From Candidatus Denitrolinea symbiosum (GTDB lineage Bacteria > Chloroflexota > Anaerolineae > Anaerolineales > Villigracilaceae): 64,000 nucleotides of DNA. The stretch covers positions 248,001 to 312,000 of the forward strand of contig BLAA01000004.1 of assembly GCA_017312345.1 (NCBI GenBank). Direction: 5' to 3'. Below are positions 25,858 through 35,199 of this stretch, one piece after another. Every line of letters starts with the position of its first letter. The first letter of the stretch is position 1. Made by a program: the position numbers and the translations under genes. The notes beneath the pieces are model-generated. The model worked only from the letters and a program-made list of their open reading frames with translations. It searched no databases and was not told the DNA's origin.

Positions 25858-25932
25858 CGCGAATACCGCGAATAAGCGAATGGCGCGAAGTTTTTTCCGC
25901 TCCGAAATTCGCGTTATTCGTGTCATTCGCGA
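25858..25932. repeat. Imperfect intergenic inverted repeat
   Basis: Left arm cgcgaataccgcgaataa and right arm ttattcgtgtcattcgcg pair with few mismatches. The sequence ttattcgtgtc recurs near 21300, pointing to a dispersed element. The rest of the 270-base gap before hisS shows nothing else. Confidence 0.6.
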
Positions 25933-25997
25933 TAAAAAGATGATTTTCTGTTGTGTGCGGTAGTGACGAAAAACAGTTTTTCGGTACAGGAGTCAAC

Positions 25998-27266
25998 ATG
26001 CCTTTAAAAATCCAATCCGTCAAAGGCACGCGCGAGTTCTATCCCGAACAGATGGCGCTGCGCAACTTCATCAACGACAAGGTGCGCGCCGCCTCCGAAT
26101 CGTTCGGCTACGTGGAATGGGACGCGCCCTTCATCGAACCCATCGCGCTGTACGCGGCCAAGTCGGGCGAGGAACTCGTCAAGAAGCAGTCCTTCGTCTT
26201 CACCGACCGCGGCGGCGACGAAGTGACCCTCCGTCCCGAGCTCACGCCGTCGCTGGCGCGCATGATCGCGGCCAGACAGGGCGAGTTGACCTTCCCCGTG
26301 CGCTGGTGGTCCTTCGGTCCGTTCTGGCGCTACGAACAGCCGCAAAAGGGACGCGCGCGCGAATTCTTCCAGTGGAACATTGACCTGCTCGGCGCCGACT
26401 CCCCCGAAGCCGACGCGGAACTCATCGCGGTCGCGGCCACCTTCCTCCGCTCGGTCGGACTCACCCCGGAGCGGGCCGCCATCTACGTCAACGACCGCCG
26501 CCTCGTCAATTCCCAACTCGACGCGCTCGGCATCCCCGCCGAAAAGCGCGTCGACGCGCTCAACTTGATTGACCGCCGCTCCAAAATGGACGCCGACAAA
26601 TGGGACGCGTACGCGCTCGAAATCGGTCTCACACAATCGCAACTGGACGGGCTCAAGTCCGTCCTCGCCGATCTCGACTTGTGGAAAACCAGCCCCGAAC
26701 TGACGCGTCTCTTCGCCGCGCTCGAAGCGCTGGGCGTGAAGGAATACGTCAAGTTCGACCCGAACATCACGCGCGGACTGCTGTATTACACGGGCGTGGT
26801 CTTCGAAGCCTTCGATGTCTCCGGCTCCGTCCGCCGCGCCATCCTCGGCGGCGGACGCTACGATAACCTGCTCGCGGACGTGGGCGGGCAGCCCCTCCCC
26901 GCGACGGGATTCGCCATGGGCGACGTAGTGATCGGGATCGTCCTGCAAGAGAACGGCCTCGTCCCCGAATTTCATCCCAGCCCCGCCTCCGTGCTGGCGA
27001 CGGTCTTCGACGATAACCTGCGCCTCCAGTCCATCGCGCTGGCCGCGGAGCTGCGCCGCGCGGGGTTGAACGTGAGCGTATATCCCGAGCCCGCCAAACT
27101 CCCCAAGCAATTCAAATACGCGGACAAAATGAAGATGAAGGTCGCGGTCACCATCGGCCCCGACGAGGCCGCGCAGAACCAGGTCGCGGTGAAAGATCTG
27201 ACCTCGGGCGAGCAGGTCGTCGTCGCCCGCGCCGACGTCGTGGACGCCGTCCGCAGGCTGCTGTAA
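25998..27266 (+). CDS. hisS: Histidyl-tRNA synthetase
   Basis: Class II synthetase of 422 residues that charges tRNA-His. Motif 2 is visible as RWWSFGPFWRYEQPQKGRAR, and the His-specific segments include ITRGLLYYTGVVFEAF and LGGGRYDNLL; the C-terminal anticodon-binding domain follows. The ATG has AGGAG five bases upstream; a longer frame to 25953 is unlikely. Confidence 0.93.
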   Translation: MPLKIQSVKGTREFYPEQMALRNFINDKVRAASESFGYVEWDAPFIEPIALYAAKSGEELVKKQSFVFTDRGGDEVTLRPELTPSLARMIAARQGELTFPVRWWSFGPFWRYEQPQKGRAREFFQWNIDLLGADSPEADAELIAVAATFLRSVGLTPERAAIYVNDRRLVNSQLDALGIPAEKRVDALNLIDRRSKMDADKWDAYALEIGLTQSQLDGLKSVLADLDLWKTSPELTRLFAALEALGVKEYVKFDPNITRGLLYYTGVVFEAFDVSGSVRRAILGGGRYDNLLADVGGQPLPATGFAMGDVVIGIVLQENGLVPEFHPSPASVLATVFDDNLRLQSIALAAELRRAGLNVSVYPEPAKLPKQFKYADKMKMKVAVTIGPDEAAQNQVAVKDLTSGEQVVVARADVVDAVRRLL

Positions 27267-27275
27267 ATCCCCTGA

Positions 27276-27281
27276 TATAAT
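27276..27281 (+). promoter_or_regulatory. Possible -10 element close to the ftsY start
   Basis: A perfect TATAAT lies only eight bases before the ftsY ATG, so transcription from it would give a leaderless or nearly leaderless mRNA. No Shine-Dalgarno is present. A good -35 was not found. Confidence 0.4.
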
Positions 27282-27289
27282 CGCCTGCC

Positions 27290-28198
27290 ATGACCGACAT
27301 CCTTTCTCGCTGGCGCGCGGGCCTCGAAAAAACCGGCAAAGCCGCCTTTGGACGCGTCGCCTCGTTTCTCGGCGCGACGGAGATCACCCAGGATTCCTGG
27401 GACGAACTGGAGACGCTGCTCATCCAGGCCGACATGGGGATCGAGACCACCGCCGCCGTGATCGACTCCCTGCAACGCCTCACGCGTGACCGCGGCCTGA
27501 CCCGCGCCGAGGAACTTAAATCCTCGCTTCGAGCCGAACTCCGCTCCCGCCTCGACGATCCGCCCGCGCTCGACTTCTCCGCGCGCCCGGCCGTCATTCT
27601 GCTGGTCGGCGTCAACGGCTCAGGCAAGACCACCAGCGCCGCCAAGTTGGGCGCGCGCTTCCAGGCTGAGGGGAAGTCCATCCTCTTCGGCGCGGCGGAC
27701 ACGTTCCGCGCCGCGGCGGTGGACCAGCTCCAGGTCTGGGCGGAACGGCTGAACGTCCCGGTGGTGGCGGGCGCGCCGGAGTCCGACCCGGGCGCGGCGG
27801 CGTTCAACGCCGTCCAGTCGGGAGTCGCGCGCGGCGCAGACGTCGTCCTGATAGACACCGCGGGCCGTTTGCAGACGCGCTTCAATTTGATGGAGGAACT
27901 TCGCAAAGTCCATCGCGTGGTCGGCAAGGCGCTGACGGGCGCGCCGCATCACGTCTGGCTGGTGTTGGACGCGACCACGGGACAGAACGCCCTGGAGCAG
28001 GCGCGCAAATTCAAAGAAGCCGTGAACGTGACGGGCATCATCCTCGCCAAGTTGGATTCGTCGGCGCGCGGCGGGATGGCGTTCGCCATCCAACGCGAAC
28101 TCGGCATCCCGATTTTATTCGCGGGTCTCGGCGAGAAGCCCGAAGACCTGACGCCGTTCGATCCTGATTCGTTCGTGGATGGAATTTTGTCGTCGTAA
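27290..28198 (+). CDS. ftsY: Signal recognition particle receptor FtsY
   Basis: SRP-GTPase receptor at the membrane, delivering ribosome-nascent chains to SecYEG. The 302-residue protein has an N domain followed by the G domain with LVGVNGSGKTTSAAKLG (G1), AADTFRAAAVDQL, LIDTAGRLQ and LAKLDSSARGG. It lacks the long acidic A domain of E. coli. prfB follows after 17 bases. Confidence 0.95.
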   Translation: MTDILSRWRAGLEKTGKAAFGRVASFLGATEITQDSWDELETLLIQADMGIETTAAVIDSLQRLTRDRGLTRAEELKSSLRAELRSRLDDPPALDFSARPAVILLVGVNGSGKTTSAAKLGARFQAEGKSILFGAADTFRAAAVDQLQVWAERLNVPVVAGAPESDPGAAAFNAVQSGVARGADVVLIDTAGRLQTRFNLMEELRKVHRVVGKALTGAPHHVWLVLDATTGQNALEQARKFKEAVNVTGIILAKLDSSARGGMAFAIQRELGIPILFAGLGEKPEDLTPFDPDSFVDGILSS

Positions 28199-28215
28199 CA
28201 TAAATTGGAGGAACC

Positions 28216-29308
28216 ATGCAGGATTTAATTGACCGTTTGACCGCCGCCCAGGACGCCGTCTCCCAACTTTTGGAGCGTCTTTGACTTCGTCGGAAAAGAA
28301 TCCCAACTAGCCGAACTGGAAAAACAGATCGCCGCGCCCGATTTCTGGAACAACTCGAACGCGGCCCAGCGCGTCAGCAGGTCTGCCGCGAAACTGCGCG
28401 ATGAAGTGGACGGCTGGAACGCGTTCACGCGCCGCCTGAACGACGCGCTGGAGTTGGCGCGTCTCGACGACGACAGCCTGCGCGCCGACCTGGAATCCGA
28501 GGTCGAATCCATCGAGCGCGAGGTGGAGGCGCGTTCCTTCGCCGCAATGCTCTCCGGTCCTTACGACGAAGACGACGCCATCCTCGCCATCCACGCGGGC
28601 GCGGGCGGGACAGATTCGCAGGACTGGGCCGCCATGCTCGAGCGCATGTTCCTGCGTTGGGCGGAAGACCGCGGCTATAAGACCGAAATCCTCGACCGAA
28701 GCGAGGGCGAGGAAGCGGGCGTCAAATCCGTGACCATCGCGGTGGACGGCAAATACGCCTTCGGATACCTGCGTTCCGAGAAGGGAGTTCACCGTCTCGT
28801 GCGGCTTTCGCCGTTCGACGCCGCGCACCGCCGGCACACGTCGTTCGCGCTCGTCGAGGTCCTGCCCCAGGTGGCGATGGACGATCCCGAAGTCGAGATC
28901 GACCCGAACGATTTGAAAGTGGACGTCTTCCGCTCGTCGGGCGCGGGCGGACAGAACGTTCAGAAAAACGCGACAGCGATCCGTCTCACGCATCTTCCAA
29001 CAGGAATCGTCGTCACGTGCCAGAACGAACGCTCGCAGGCGCAGAACCGCGAGTTCGCCATGCGGATTTTGCGCGCCCGCCTGTTGGAGATCAAGAAGGC
29101 CGAGAGGGACGAGGAAGTGGCCGTCCTGCGCGGCGAGTTCACCAAGGCCGAGTGGGGGAGCCAGATCCGCTCGTACGTGCTGCATCCGTACCAGATGGTC
29201 AAGGACCATCGCACCGAATTCGAGCGCGGCAACGCGCAGGCCGTGTTGGACGGCGACCTGGACGACTTCATGGAAGCCTACCTGCGCGAAAACGCCGGGA
29301 CGCCGTAA
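28216..29308 (+). CDS. prfB: Peptide chain release factor 2, programmed +1 frameshift
   Basis: Release factor for UGA and UAA stops. Translation starts at an ATG preceded by GGAGGA, reads 22 codons, meets an in-frame UGA at 28282-28284 and must shift +1 after CTT (28279-28281), continuing GAC TTC GTC from 28283; the product is 363 residues. The downstream frame carries the RF2 tripeptide SPF (VRLSPFDAAHR) and the catalytic GGQ (SGAGGQNVQKNATAIR). Gene callers that ignore recoding start it at about 28406. Confidence 0.95.
28271..28285 (+). promoter_or_regulatory. RF2 autoregulatory recoding site
   Basis: The element tGGAG-CGT-CTT-TGA-C has a Shine-Dalgarno-like GGAG three bases before the CTT slip codon, the same geometry as the classical AGGGGG-TAT-CTT-TGA-C. 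Low RF2 slows termination at UGA and favours the shift. Confidence 0.92.
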
Positions 29309-29379
29309 TGTTCCGAAAAATCCTCCGCTCCATTTTCTCGCGTGAGAATATGCTGGCGCTGATCGTAGTGGCGGCATAA
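29308..29379 (+). other. 23-codon ORF overlapping the prfB stop
   Basis: A TAATG junction starts a short frame (MFRKILRSIFSRENM, then LALIVVAA) with a basic N-terminus and a truncated hydrophobic segment. It looks like the 5' stub of a membrane-protein gene rather than a working gene. No ribosome site is visible. Confidence 0.3.
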
Positions 29380-29477
29380 TCAATGCGGCCGAACCTCCTC
29401 GCGCCCATCATCGGGCAATATTCGTGTCCGTAAATTTGTGGGATAATGCGTCCACTTATCACTTTCAGGAGTATTCA

Positions 29478-29726
29478 ATGTCCGCCGAAATGCAAAAGAC
29501 CATCGCCGATTTCATCGCCCAGAAAATTCTCAAACAGCCCAAACGCGTCATCAACCCGACCGACGCGCTGATCTCCAGCGGTCTCATCGACTCTTTCAGC
29601 CTCGTGGACCTGGCCCTCTTCGTGGAGGACACTTTCGGCGTCCGCATCGCGGACTCGGAACTGAACGCCTCCACGTTTGATTCCGTCGAGCAGTTGACGA
29701 ATTTGATCGCGTCGAGGCAGAAGTAA
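29478..29726 (+). CDS. Acyl carrier protein
   Basis: Carrier protein of 82 residues; the phosphopantetheine serine is in SSGLIDSFSLVDLALFVED. The ATG follows AGGAG by seven bases. The stop overlaps the acyl-AMP ligase start (TAATG), so the ligase probably loads a fatty acid onto this carrier. It is distinct from a housekeeping ACP, which would sit among fab genes. Confidence 0.88.
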   Translation: MSAEMQKTIADFIAQKILKQPKRVINPTDALISSGLIDSFSLVDLALFVEDTFGVRIADSELNASTFDSVEQLTNLIASRQK

Positions 29727-31420
29727 TGACGACGTTCACCGCGGTCTTGCGCGATTTCTACGAGCGCGAACCCGATCGGGTGTCGGTCACGCTCCAGCAT
29801 CCCAACCAGCCCGACTTCCACATCACGTATCGCGAACTGATCGAGCGGTCGAACGATTACGCCGCCGCGTACGCGCGGGCGGGAGTTAAGCCGGGCGACG
29901 TGGTCATCCTCATCCTCCAGCACGGAAAAGACCTGGTTTATTCATTCTGGGGCGCGGTATTGCTGGGCGCCATCCCCTCGATGATGCCCTTTCTCACCGA
30001 GAAACTTTCCCCCGAACGTTACCGCGCCGACCTCGCCGCGCTTTTCTCGCACAGCCATCCCAAAGGCGTCGTCACCTATCCCGAATTCGAAGCAGACGTC
30101 AAGATGCTGGCGACGGAGAGCGGATATTCCGCCTGCGAAGTGTTCATCACGGACCGAATCCCGCAGCAGGAAAAACTCGATCTTTCGTCCCTGCCGGGGA
30201 TGAATGCCGCAGAGACTGACATCGTCCTCCTCCAGCATTCGTCCGGCTCCACCGGCCTCCAAAAGGGAGTGGCGCTTTCGCATCGGGCGATCTTCAACCA
30301 CCTCGACGCGTATGGCGAGTCCATCCGCCTCACGCGGGATGACGTGATCGTCTCCTGGCTTCCGCTCTATCACGACATGGGATTGATCGCCTGCTTCCTC
30401 CTGCCCATCCTGCGCGGCGTCCATGTGGTGCAGATGTCGCCCTTCGACTGGGTGCGCGCGCCCTGGCGGCTGCTGCGGACGATCAGCGATTACCGCGGCA
30501 CGCTGACCTGGCTTCCCAACTTCGCCTACAACTTCTGCGCCCAAAAGATTCGCGACCGCGACCTCGAAGGCGTGGATCTGTCCTCGTGGCGCGCCAGCAT
30601 CAACACCTCCGAGCCGGTGCGCTTCAAAAGCCACGAGATGTTCTACGAGCGGTTCAAGTCCTACGGGCTGAAATTTGAAACGCTCCAAACCTCCTATGGG
30701 ATGGCGGAAAACGTCTTCGCGGCCACCCAGAACGACCTGGGCAAACTGCCCTACGTCGAGGAAATTGACCGCGAGTCGTTCATCGCGGATAAGGTGGCGC
30801 GTCCCGCCTTCGACGGCCGTCCGGCGATCCAGATGATGTCGTGCGGACAGCCCATCCCCAACACTGCCATCCGCGTGGTGGACAGCAAGGGCCATGACGT
30901 GCCGGAGCGTCACGTCGGCGAGATCGTCCTCAAATCCAACTGCATGTTGACCGGCTACTACAACCGCGCCGACATCACCAAAAAAGCGTTTCTGCCCGGC
31001 GGCTGGTACATGTCTGGCGATTACGGTTACATGGTCAACGGCGAGGTGTTCGTCGCGGGGCGCAAGAAAGATATGTTGATTGTCGGCGGCAAGAACGTGT
31101 ATCCTCAGGATTTGGAAGCGCTGGCGTGCGAGGTCCCCGGCGTCCATCCCGGGCGGACGGTGGCCTTCGGTCTCTTCGACGAATCGCAGGGGACGGAGGA
31201 GGTCGTCATCATCGCCGAGGTGGACAGCGAAGACGAGGCCGAGCACGAGCGCGTCGCCGACGAGATTCGCAAGCACGTCACCAAGAATTCGGCCATTGCC
31301 GCGCGTTACGTCCGCGTAGTGGGACCGAAATGGGTGCTGAAAACGTCCAGCGGAAAAGTGGCGCGCTCCGCCAACAAGGAAAAATTCATCAGGGAATTGG
31401 AATCTGAAAACCAGGCGTAA
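29726..31420 (+). CDS. Fatty acyl-AMP ligase-type AMP-dependent synthetase
   Basis: Adenylate-forming enzyme of 564 residues. The AMP/ATP signature is LLQHSSGSTGLQKGVALSH, with LPLYHDMGLI, YGMAENVFA and YMSGDYGYM following, and a C-terminal lid ending LKTSSGKVAR. The HDMGLI and YGMAE features fit fatty acyl-AMP ligases that feed carriers of polyketide or lipid pathways. Coupled to the upstream ACP; no synthase is in view. Confidence 0.88.
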   Translation: MTTFTAVLRDFYEREPDRVSVTLQHPNQPDFHITYRELIERSNDYAAAYARAGVKPGDVVILILQHGKDLVYSFWGAVLLGAIPSMMPFLTEKLSPERYRADLAALFSHSHPKGVVTYPEFEADVKMLATESGYSACEVFITDRIPQQEKLDLSSLPGMNAAETDIVLLQHSSGSTGLQKGVALSHRAIFNHLDAYGESIRLTRDDVIVSWLPLYHDMGLIACFLLPILRGVHVVQMSPFDWVRAPWRLLRTISDYRGTLTWLPNFAYNFCAQKIRDRDLEGVDLSSWRASINTSEPVRFKSHEMFYERFKSYGLKFETLQTSYGMAENVFAATQNDLGKLPYVEEIDRESFIADKVARPAFDGRPAIQMMSCGQPIPNTAIRVVDSKGHDVPERHVGEIVLKSNCMLTGYYNRADITKKAFLPGGWYMSGDYGYMVNGEVFVAGRKKDMLIVGGKNVYPQDLEALACEVPGVHPGRTVAFGLFDESQGTEEVVIIAEVDSEDEAEHERVADEIRKHVTKNSAIAARYVRVVGPKWVLKTSSGKVARSANKEKFIRELESENQA

Positions 31421-31421
31421 A

Positions 31422-31452
31422 AAAACTGCCCTCGAAAAACGAGGGCAGTTTT
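31422..31452. terminator. Bidirectional terminator
   Basis: A perfect 13-bp stem, aaaactgccctcg with cgagggcagtttt, encloses a five-base loop between the convergent ligase and S1-domain genes. Confidence 0.85.
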
Positions 31453-31469
31453 CATAAAGACGATTGGCG

Positions 31470-32240
31470 TTATCCGCCGGTGGGGAGTTGCTTTTCCAGC
31501 GTGCGGTTGAGAATGTCGGCTTGTTCGTTGGAGGCGGATTTGACTGGCTTGATCTTCAGGCTCTTGTCCCGGGAATTCGAGCGTTCCATGGCCATCTGCC
31601 AGGCGATCTGCATGGCGGTCAGTTCGGGTTCCTTCGGGGTTTCGTCCATCTCGACAACATCTTCCTGCTTCCTGCCGCGCTTGGCTCCGCGGGCTTTCTT
31701 CGGTTCGCGGGCGGGTTTTTCCTCTTCGATCGTTTCGGGGATGAGAGCCTTCATGGAAAGACGGATCTGCTTCTTCTTGCGGTTCACCTCGAGGACTTTC
31801 GCCTCAACCTCGTCGCCTTCTTTGACGATCTCGCCGGGCGTCTTGACGTATCCGCGCGTCAGCTCGCTGACGTGCACCATGCCCGGGCGTTCCGCTCCAA
31901 AGTCCACGAACGCGCCGTAGGTTTCCAGGCGGACCACTTTGCCTTTCACGGTCATCTCCGGCTGGATCTCGCTCCACTCCATGCCGAGGGGTTCGATCAT
32001 CGTCAGTTCGATGCGGTCCTTGCGGACGCGGCGCACCCAGGTCTCCACGTCCTGACCGGGCTTGAGTACGTCTTCCACTTTGTTGACCGGGTCTTTCTGA
32101 ATCTGCGAAATGTGGAGGACGCCGGGTAATTCCTGTCCCACATCCACTAATGCGCCCGCCAGTGTGATCTTCACGACCTTGCCGGAAAGTTTTGTTTTTG
32201 GTTCCAGCGCCAAAGTTTTCGTTTCAATGTTCTCGCTCAT
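31470..32240 (-). CDS. S1-domain RNA-binding protein
   Basis: RNA-binding protein of 256 residues with two S1 domains, at about 15-85 (GALVDVGQELPGVLHISQI) and 95-170 (GAFVDFGAERPGMVHVSEL), and a charged tail rich in Lys/Glu. It resembles short ribosomal-protein-S1-like proteins. The start follows AGGAG; six extra residues are possible upstream. Confidence 0.85.
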   Translation of the reverse strand: MSENIETKTLALEPKTKLSGKVVKITLAGALVDVGQELPGVLHISQIQKDPVNKVEDVLKPGQDVETWVRRVRKDRIELTMIEPLGMEWSEIQPEMTVKGKVVRLETYGAFVDFGAERPGMVHVSELTRGYVKTPGEIVKEGDEVEAKVLEVNRKKKQIRLSMKALIPETIEEEKPAREPKKARGAKRGRKQEDVVEMDETPKEPELTAMQIAWQMAMERSNSRDKSLKIKPVKSASNEQADILNRTLEKQLPTGG

Positions 32241-32363
32241 GTCGCGCTCCTGTTTCATAAATTAGCCGAAGGCGGATTATACCTATGGTGTCCATAAGCG
32301 TCAATGCGAAAAACGGCGCAAAATTAAAATTGATTCGCCCGCCCGCTTTATTTTTTCAACCGT

Positions 32364-32384
32364 GATAAAATAGAACGTACGTTC
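32364..32384 (+). promoter_or_regulatory. LexA-type SOS operator and -10 element of uvrB
   Basis: A perfect 12-bp palindrome GAACGTACGTTC (32373-32384) matches the GAAC-N4-GTTC operator of Gram-positive-type LexA. It lies two bases after a gataaaat -10 candidate and 21 bases before the uvrB ATG, where repressor would block initiation. Confidence 0.75.
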
Positions 32385-32405
32385 CCAATATCAACAGAGA
32401 TAAAC

Positions 32406-34439
32406 ATGGACTTCAAACTTACCGCTCCCTTTGTCCCGATGGGCGACCAGCCCGAAGCGATCGCCCAGCTTGTGGACGGCGTGAAGAAGGGCATGAAACA
32501 CCAGGTCCTGCTTGGCGCGACCGGCACGGGCAAGACGTTTACCATCGCGTCCGTCATCCAGGAATTGCAGAAGCCCGCGCTCATCATGGCGCACAACAAG
32601 ACTCTCGCCGCGCAACTCTACGCGGAGTTCAAGGAGTTCTTTCCCGAGAACGCGGTCGAATATTTTGTTTCGTACTACGACTACTACCAGCCCGAAGCGT
32701 ACGTCCCGCGTCACGATCTCTACATCGAGAAGGAGACCGAGATCAACGAGGAGATCGAACGCCTGCGGCTGGCGGCGACGACCAGTCTCATCTCGCGGCG
32801 GGACGTGATCATCGTCGCGTCGGTGTCGTGCATCTACGGGTTGGGTTCGCCCGAGGAGTTCGGCAAAGGGACGGTGACGCTGCAGGTCGGTCAGCTTTAC
32901 CGCCGCAACGCGCTGCTGCGTCAGCTGATCGAGAGTCAGTATCAGCGCAACGACATCGAATTGCGCAGCGGTACGTTCAGAGTCAGGGGCGACACGCTGG
33001 AGATCGTCCCCGCCTACGAAGACCGACGCGGTTTCCGAATCACGTTCTTCGGCGACGAGGTGGAGCGCATCATGCAGTTCAGCCCGTTGACCGGCGAGGT
33101 CTTCGACGAGCCGCAGGAAGTCTCCATCTACCCCGCCAAGCAATATCTCACCGACAGCGACCGCATGAAGGAAGCCATCGGCAATATCGAAAAAGAGTTG
33201 GATGAACGCCTGGCGCTTTTTAAGGAGCAGGGCAAACTGCTCGAAGCCCAGCGGCTGGAACAACGCACGCGCTACGACCTGGAAATGCTCAAAGAGGTCG
33301 GCTATTGCTCGGGCATCGAAAATTACTCGCGTCATCTCGACGGGCGCGCGCCCGGCACGCATCCGTGGACGATGATTGACTTCCTCCCCAGCGATTACCT
33401 GCTCATCATTGACGAGAGTCACATGAGCGTGCCGCAGATCCGCGGCATGTATAACGGCGACCGCTCGCGCAAAGAGACTCTCGTCGAATATGGTTTTCGC
33501 CTGCCGAGCGCGCTCGATAACCGCCCGCTCAAGTTCCATGAATTTGAGCAAGTGATGGGCGCTACCATTTACACCACCGCCACGCCGGGACCGTACGAGA
33601 TGCAGCGCTCCGAGCAGGTGACCGAGCAGATCATCCGCCCGACGGGACTCGTTGATCCCGAAGTGGAAGTCCGCCCGACAAAGGGGCAGGTGGACGACCT
33701 CGTCAAGGAGATTCGCGCCCGCGTCGAAGTCGGCGAGCGCGTCCTCGTCACCACGCTCACGAAGCGCATGGCCGAAGACCTCGCCAACTATCTGATGGAA
33801 CTCGGCGTTAAAGTCCATTACCTGCATTCGGAAGTGGAGACGCTCGAACGCATCGGCATCTTGCGCGACCTGCGGCTGGGCGTGTTTGACGTGGTCGTCG
33901 GCATCAACCTCCTGCGCGAGGGACTCGACCTGCCCGAAGTTTCCCTCGTGGCGATCCTCGACGCGGACAAGGAAGGTTTCCTGCGCTCGGACACGGCTCT
34001 CATCCAGACGATTGGCCGCGCCGCGCGCCACGTCAACGGACGCGTCATCATGTACGCCGACCGCGTCACCGACTCGATGGCGCGCGCCCTCGACGAGACG
34101 AATCGCCGCCGCGCCAAGCAGATCAAGTTCAACCAGGAACATGGGATCGTCCCGGTCAGCATTCACAAAGAGATCCACGACCTGACCGAGCAAATGTCCC
34201 CGCGCGCTGTGGCGGAGATGAAGGGCGAGTATGTGACGAAAGCCCGCAGCGGCGTCCCGCGCGACGAGATGCGGAAACTTCTCTCCGAGCTGGAGAAGCA
34301 GATGAAGGAGGCCGCGAAGAATCTCGAATTCGAGCGCGCCGCCGCCCTGCGCGACGAACTCTACGAGTTGAAAGCCATCTTCGCGGACGAGGAGAATCTC
34401 AAACCGTGGGAGCGGTTGAAGTTGCTGGCGGGGGAGTGA
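32406..34439 (+). CDS. uvrB: Excinuclease ABC subunit B
   Basis: Damage-verification helicase of nucleotide excision repair, partner of UvrA and UvrC. The 677-residue protein has Walker [15 protein letters not shown], the beta-hairpin [12 protein letters not shown], the DESH box [14 protein letters not shown], motif [13 protein letters not shown] and a C-terminal UVR domain (residues about 625-660). Predicted to be SOS-induced through the operator upstream. Confidence 0.97.
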   Translation: MDFKLTAPFVPMGDQPEAIAQLVDGVKKGMKHQVLLGATGTGKTFTIASVIQELQKPALIMAHNKTLAAQLYAEFKEFFPENAVEYFVSYYDYYQPEAYVPRHDLYIEKETEINEEIERLRLAATTSLISRRDVIIVASVSCIYGLGSPEEFGKGTVTLQVGQLYRRNALLRQLIESQYQRNDIELRSGTFRVRGDTLEIVPAYEDRRGFRITFFGDEVERIMQFSPLTGEVFDEPQEVSIYPAKQYLTDSDRMKEAIGNIEKELDERLALFKEQGKLLEAQRLEQRTRYDLEMLKEVGYCSGIENYSRHLDGRAPGTHPWTMIDFLPSDYLLIIDESHMSVPQIRGMYNGDRSRKETLVEYGFRLPSALDNRPLKFHEFEQVMGATIYTTATPGPYEMQRSEQVTEQIIRPTGLVDPEVEVRPTKGQVDDLVKEIRARVEVGERVLVTTLTKRMAEDLANYLMELGVKVHYLHSEVETLERIGILRDLRLGVFDVVVGINLLREGLDLPEVSLVAILDADKEGFLRSDTALIQTIGRAARHVNGRVIMYADRVTDSMARALDETNRRRAKQIKFNQEHGIVPVSIHKEIHDLTEQMSPRAVAEMKGEYVTKARSGVPRDEMRKLLSELEKQMKEAAKNLEFERAAALRDELYELKAIFADEENLKPWERLKLLAGE

Positions 34440-34467
34440 CCAGTAATCGCGTTTCAGTGGTCAGCGA

Positions 34468-34507
34468 AACAAAAACAGCGGAAGCCAACGGCTCCGCTGT
34501 TTTTGTT
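34468..34507. terminator. Bidirectional terminator after uvrB
   Basis: A 15-bp outer stem, aacaaaaacagcgga with tccgctgtttttgtt, encloses a short GC-rich centre. It separates uvrB from a convergent hypothetical gene. Confidence 0.85.
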
Positions 34508-34548
34508 GGACGCGAAAGATGTGAACTTGAAACTGGTTTCCAGCCGTT

Positions 34549-34920
34549 TTAGTCTGGTCGGAATGAGCCAGCCATGAGTACCTGGCCCATGTGCCGGATC
34601 TCCGCCGTACTCCCACTGTGAATGGCCGCGACCGCTTCCGCCTGAACGTCCGCGCGCAGGCGGCCAGCGCCCCGGCGGACCTCCACCTGGCAGATGGTCT
34701 TTCCGTCTGCCGTCGCATAAACCGCGGCGCCATCGGGGACCTCGACGCCGAAGAATTCGACCTCCACCCGGGCCTCTCTGTTGTCGTACTTTTTCACTTC
34801 GATCTCGCCGCGTTTGGCCTTTCGCTGGAAGGAAAAAAACAGAAATGTGACGGTTTGATCGCGGTACAAGTCCGCTTCGTACTCCTCGACTTTACGCCGC
34901 CAGGCATTCGTCTGATTCAT
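34549..34920 (-). CDS. Hypothetical soluble protein
   Basis: Protein of 123 residues with a charged helical N-terminus (about 1-45) and a beta-rich C-terminal half (VPDGAAVYATADGKTICQV). I do not recognise the family. It follows the amphi-Trp gene by three bases and is likely co-transcribed with it. Confidence 0.6.
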   Translation of the reverse strand: MNQTNAWRRKVEEYEADLYRDQTVTFLFFSFQRKAKRGEIEVKKYDNREARVEVEFFGVEVPDGAAVYATADGKTICQVEVRRGAGRLRADVQAEAVAAIHSGSTAEIRHMGQVLMAGSFRPD

Positions 34921-34923
34921 CTC

Positions 34924-35145
34924 TCAATTCTCCCATTTGAGCTGGAACTCGACTTCCTCCGCGCCGTCGGAGCGCTCATGCTCGACGCTGATGCTGGCGC
35001 CCGGGGGGACGCTGATCCGCTTCCCCGCCACCTGGATGGAGAACCGCTTCCCCTGTTCCAGGGCGTCAGCCAGCCGCCGCAATTTAGCGGCAAACTGTTT
35101 GACGGAGTAAACCTTCTCCACGTCGCGATTGTTTTTCTTTGCCAT
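34924..35145 (-). CDS. Amphi-Trp domain protein
   Basis: Small protein of 73 residues ending VEFQLKWEN, with VPPGASISVEHERSDGAEE before it; this is the pattern of the amphi-Trp domain (a short amphipathic strand with a terminal KW). Function is unknown. The N-terminal helix (VKQFAAKLRRLADALEQGK) is typical. Confidence 0.75.
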   Translation of the reverse strand: MAKKNNRDVEKVYSVKQFAAKLRRLADALEQGKRFSIQVAGKRISVPPGASISVEHERSDGAEEVEFQLKWEN

Positions 35146-35199
35146 TTCGACCTCCGATTAGGTTTGTTTTCGCATGTGGGTTGCTCTCCATGCTTTTTC

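Noticed and set aside
32391..34193. 600-codon frame antisense to uvrB
   Set aside because: uvrB is unmistakable, and the antisense product is His/Asp/Arg-rich shadow sequence.
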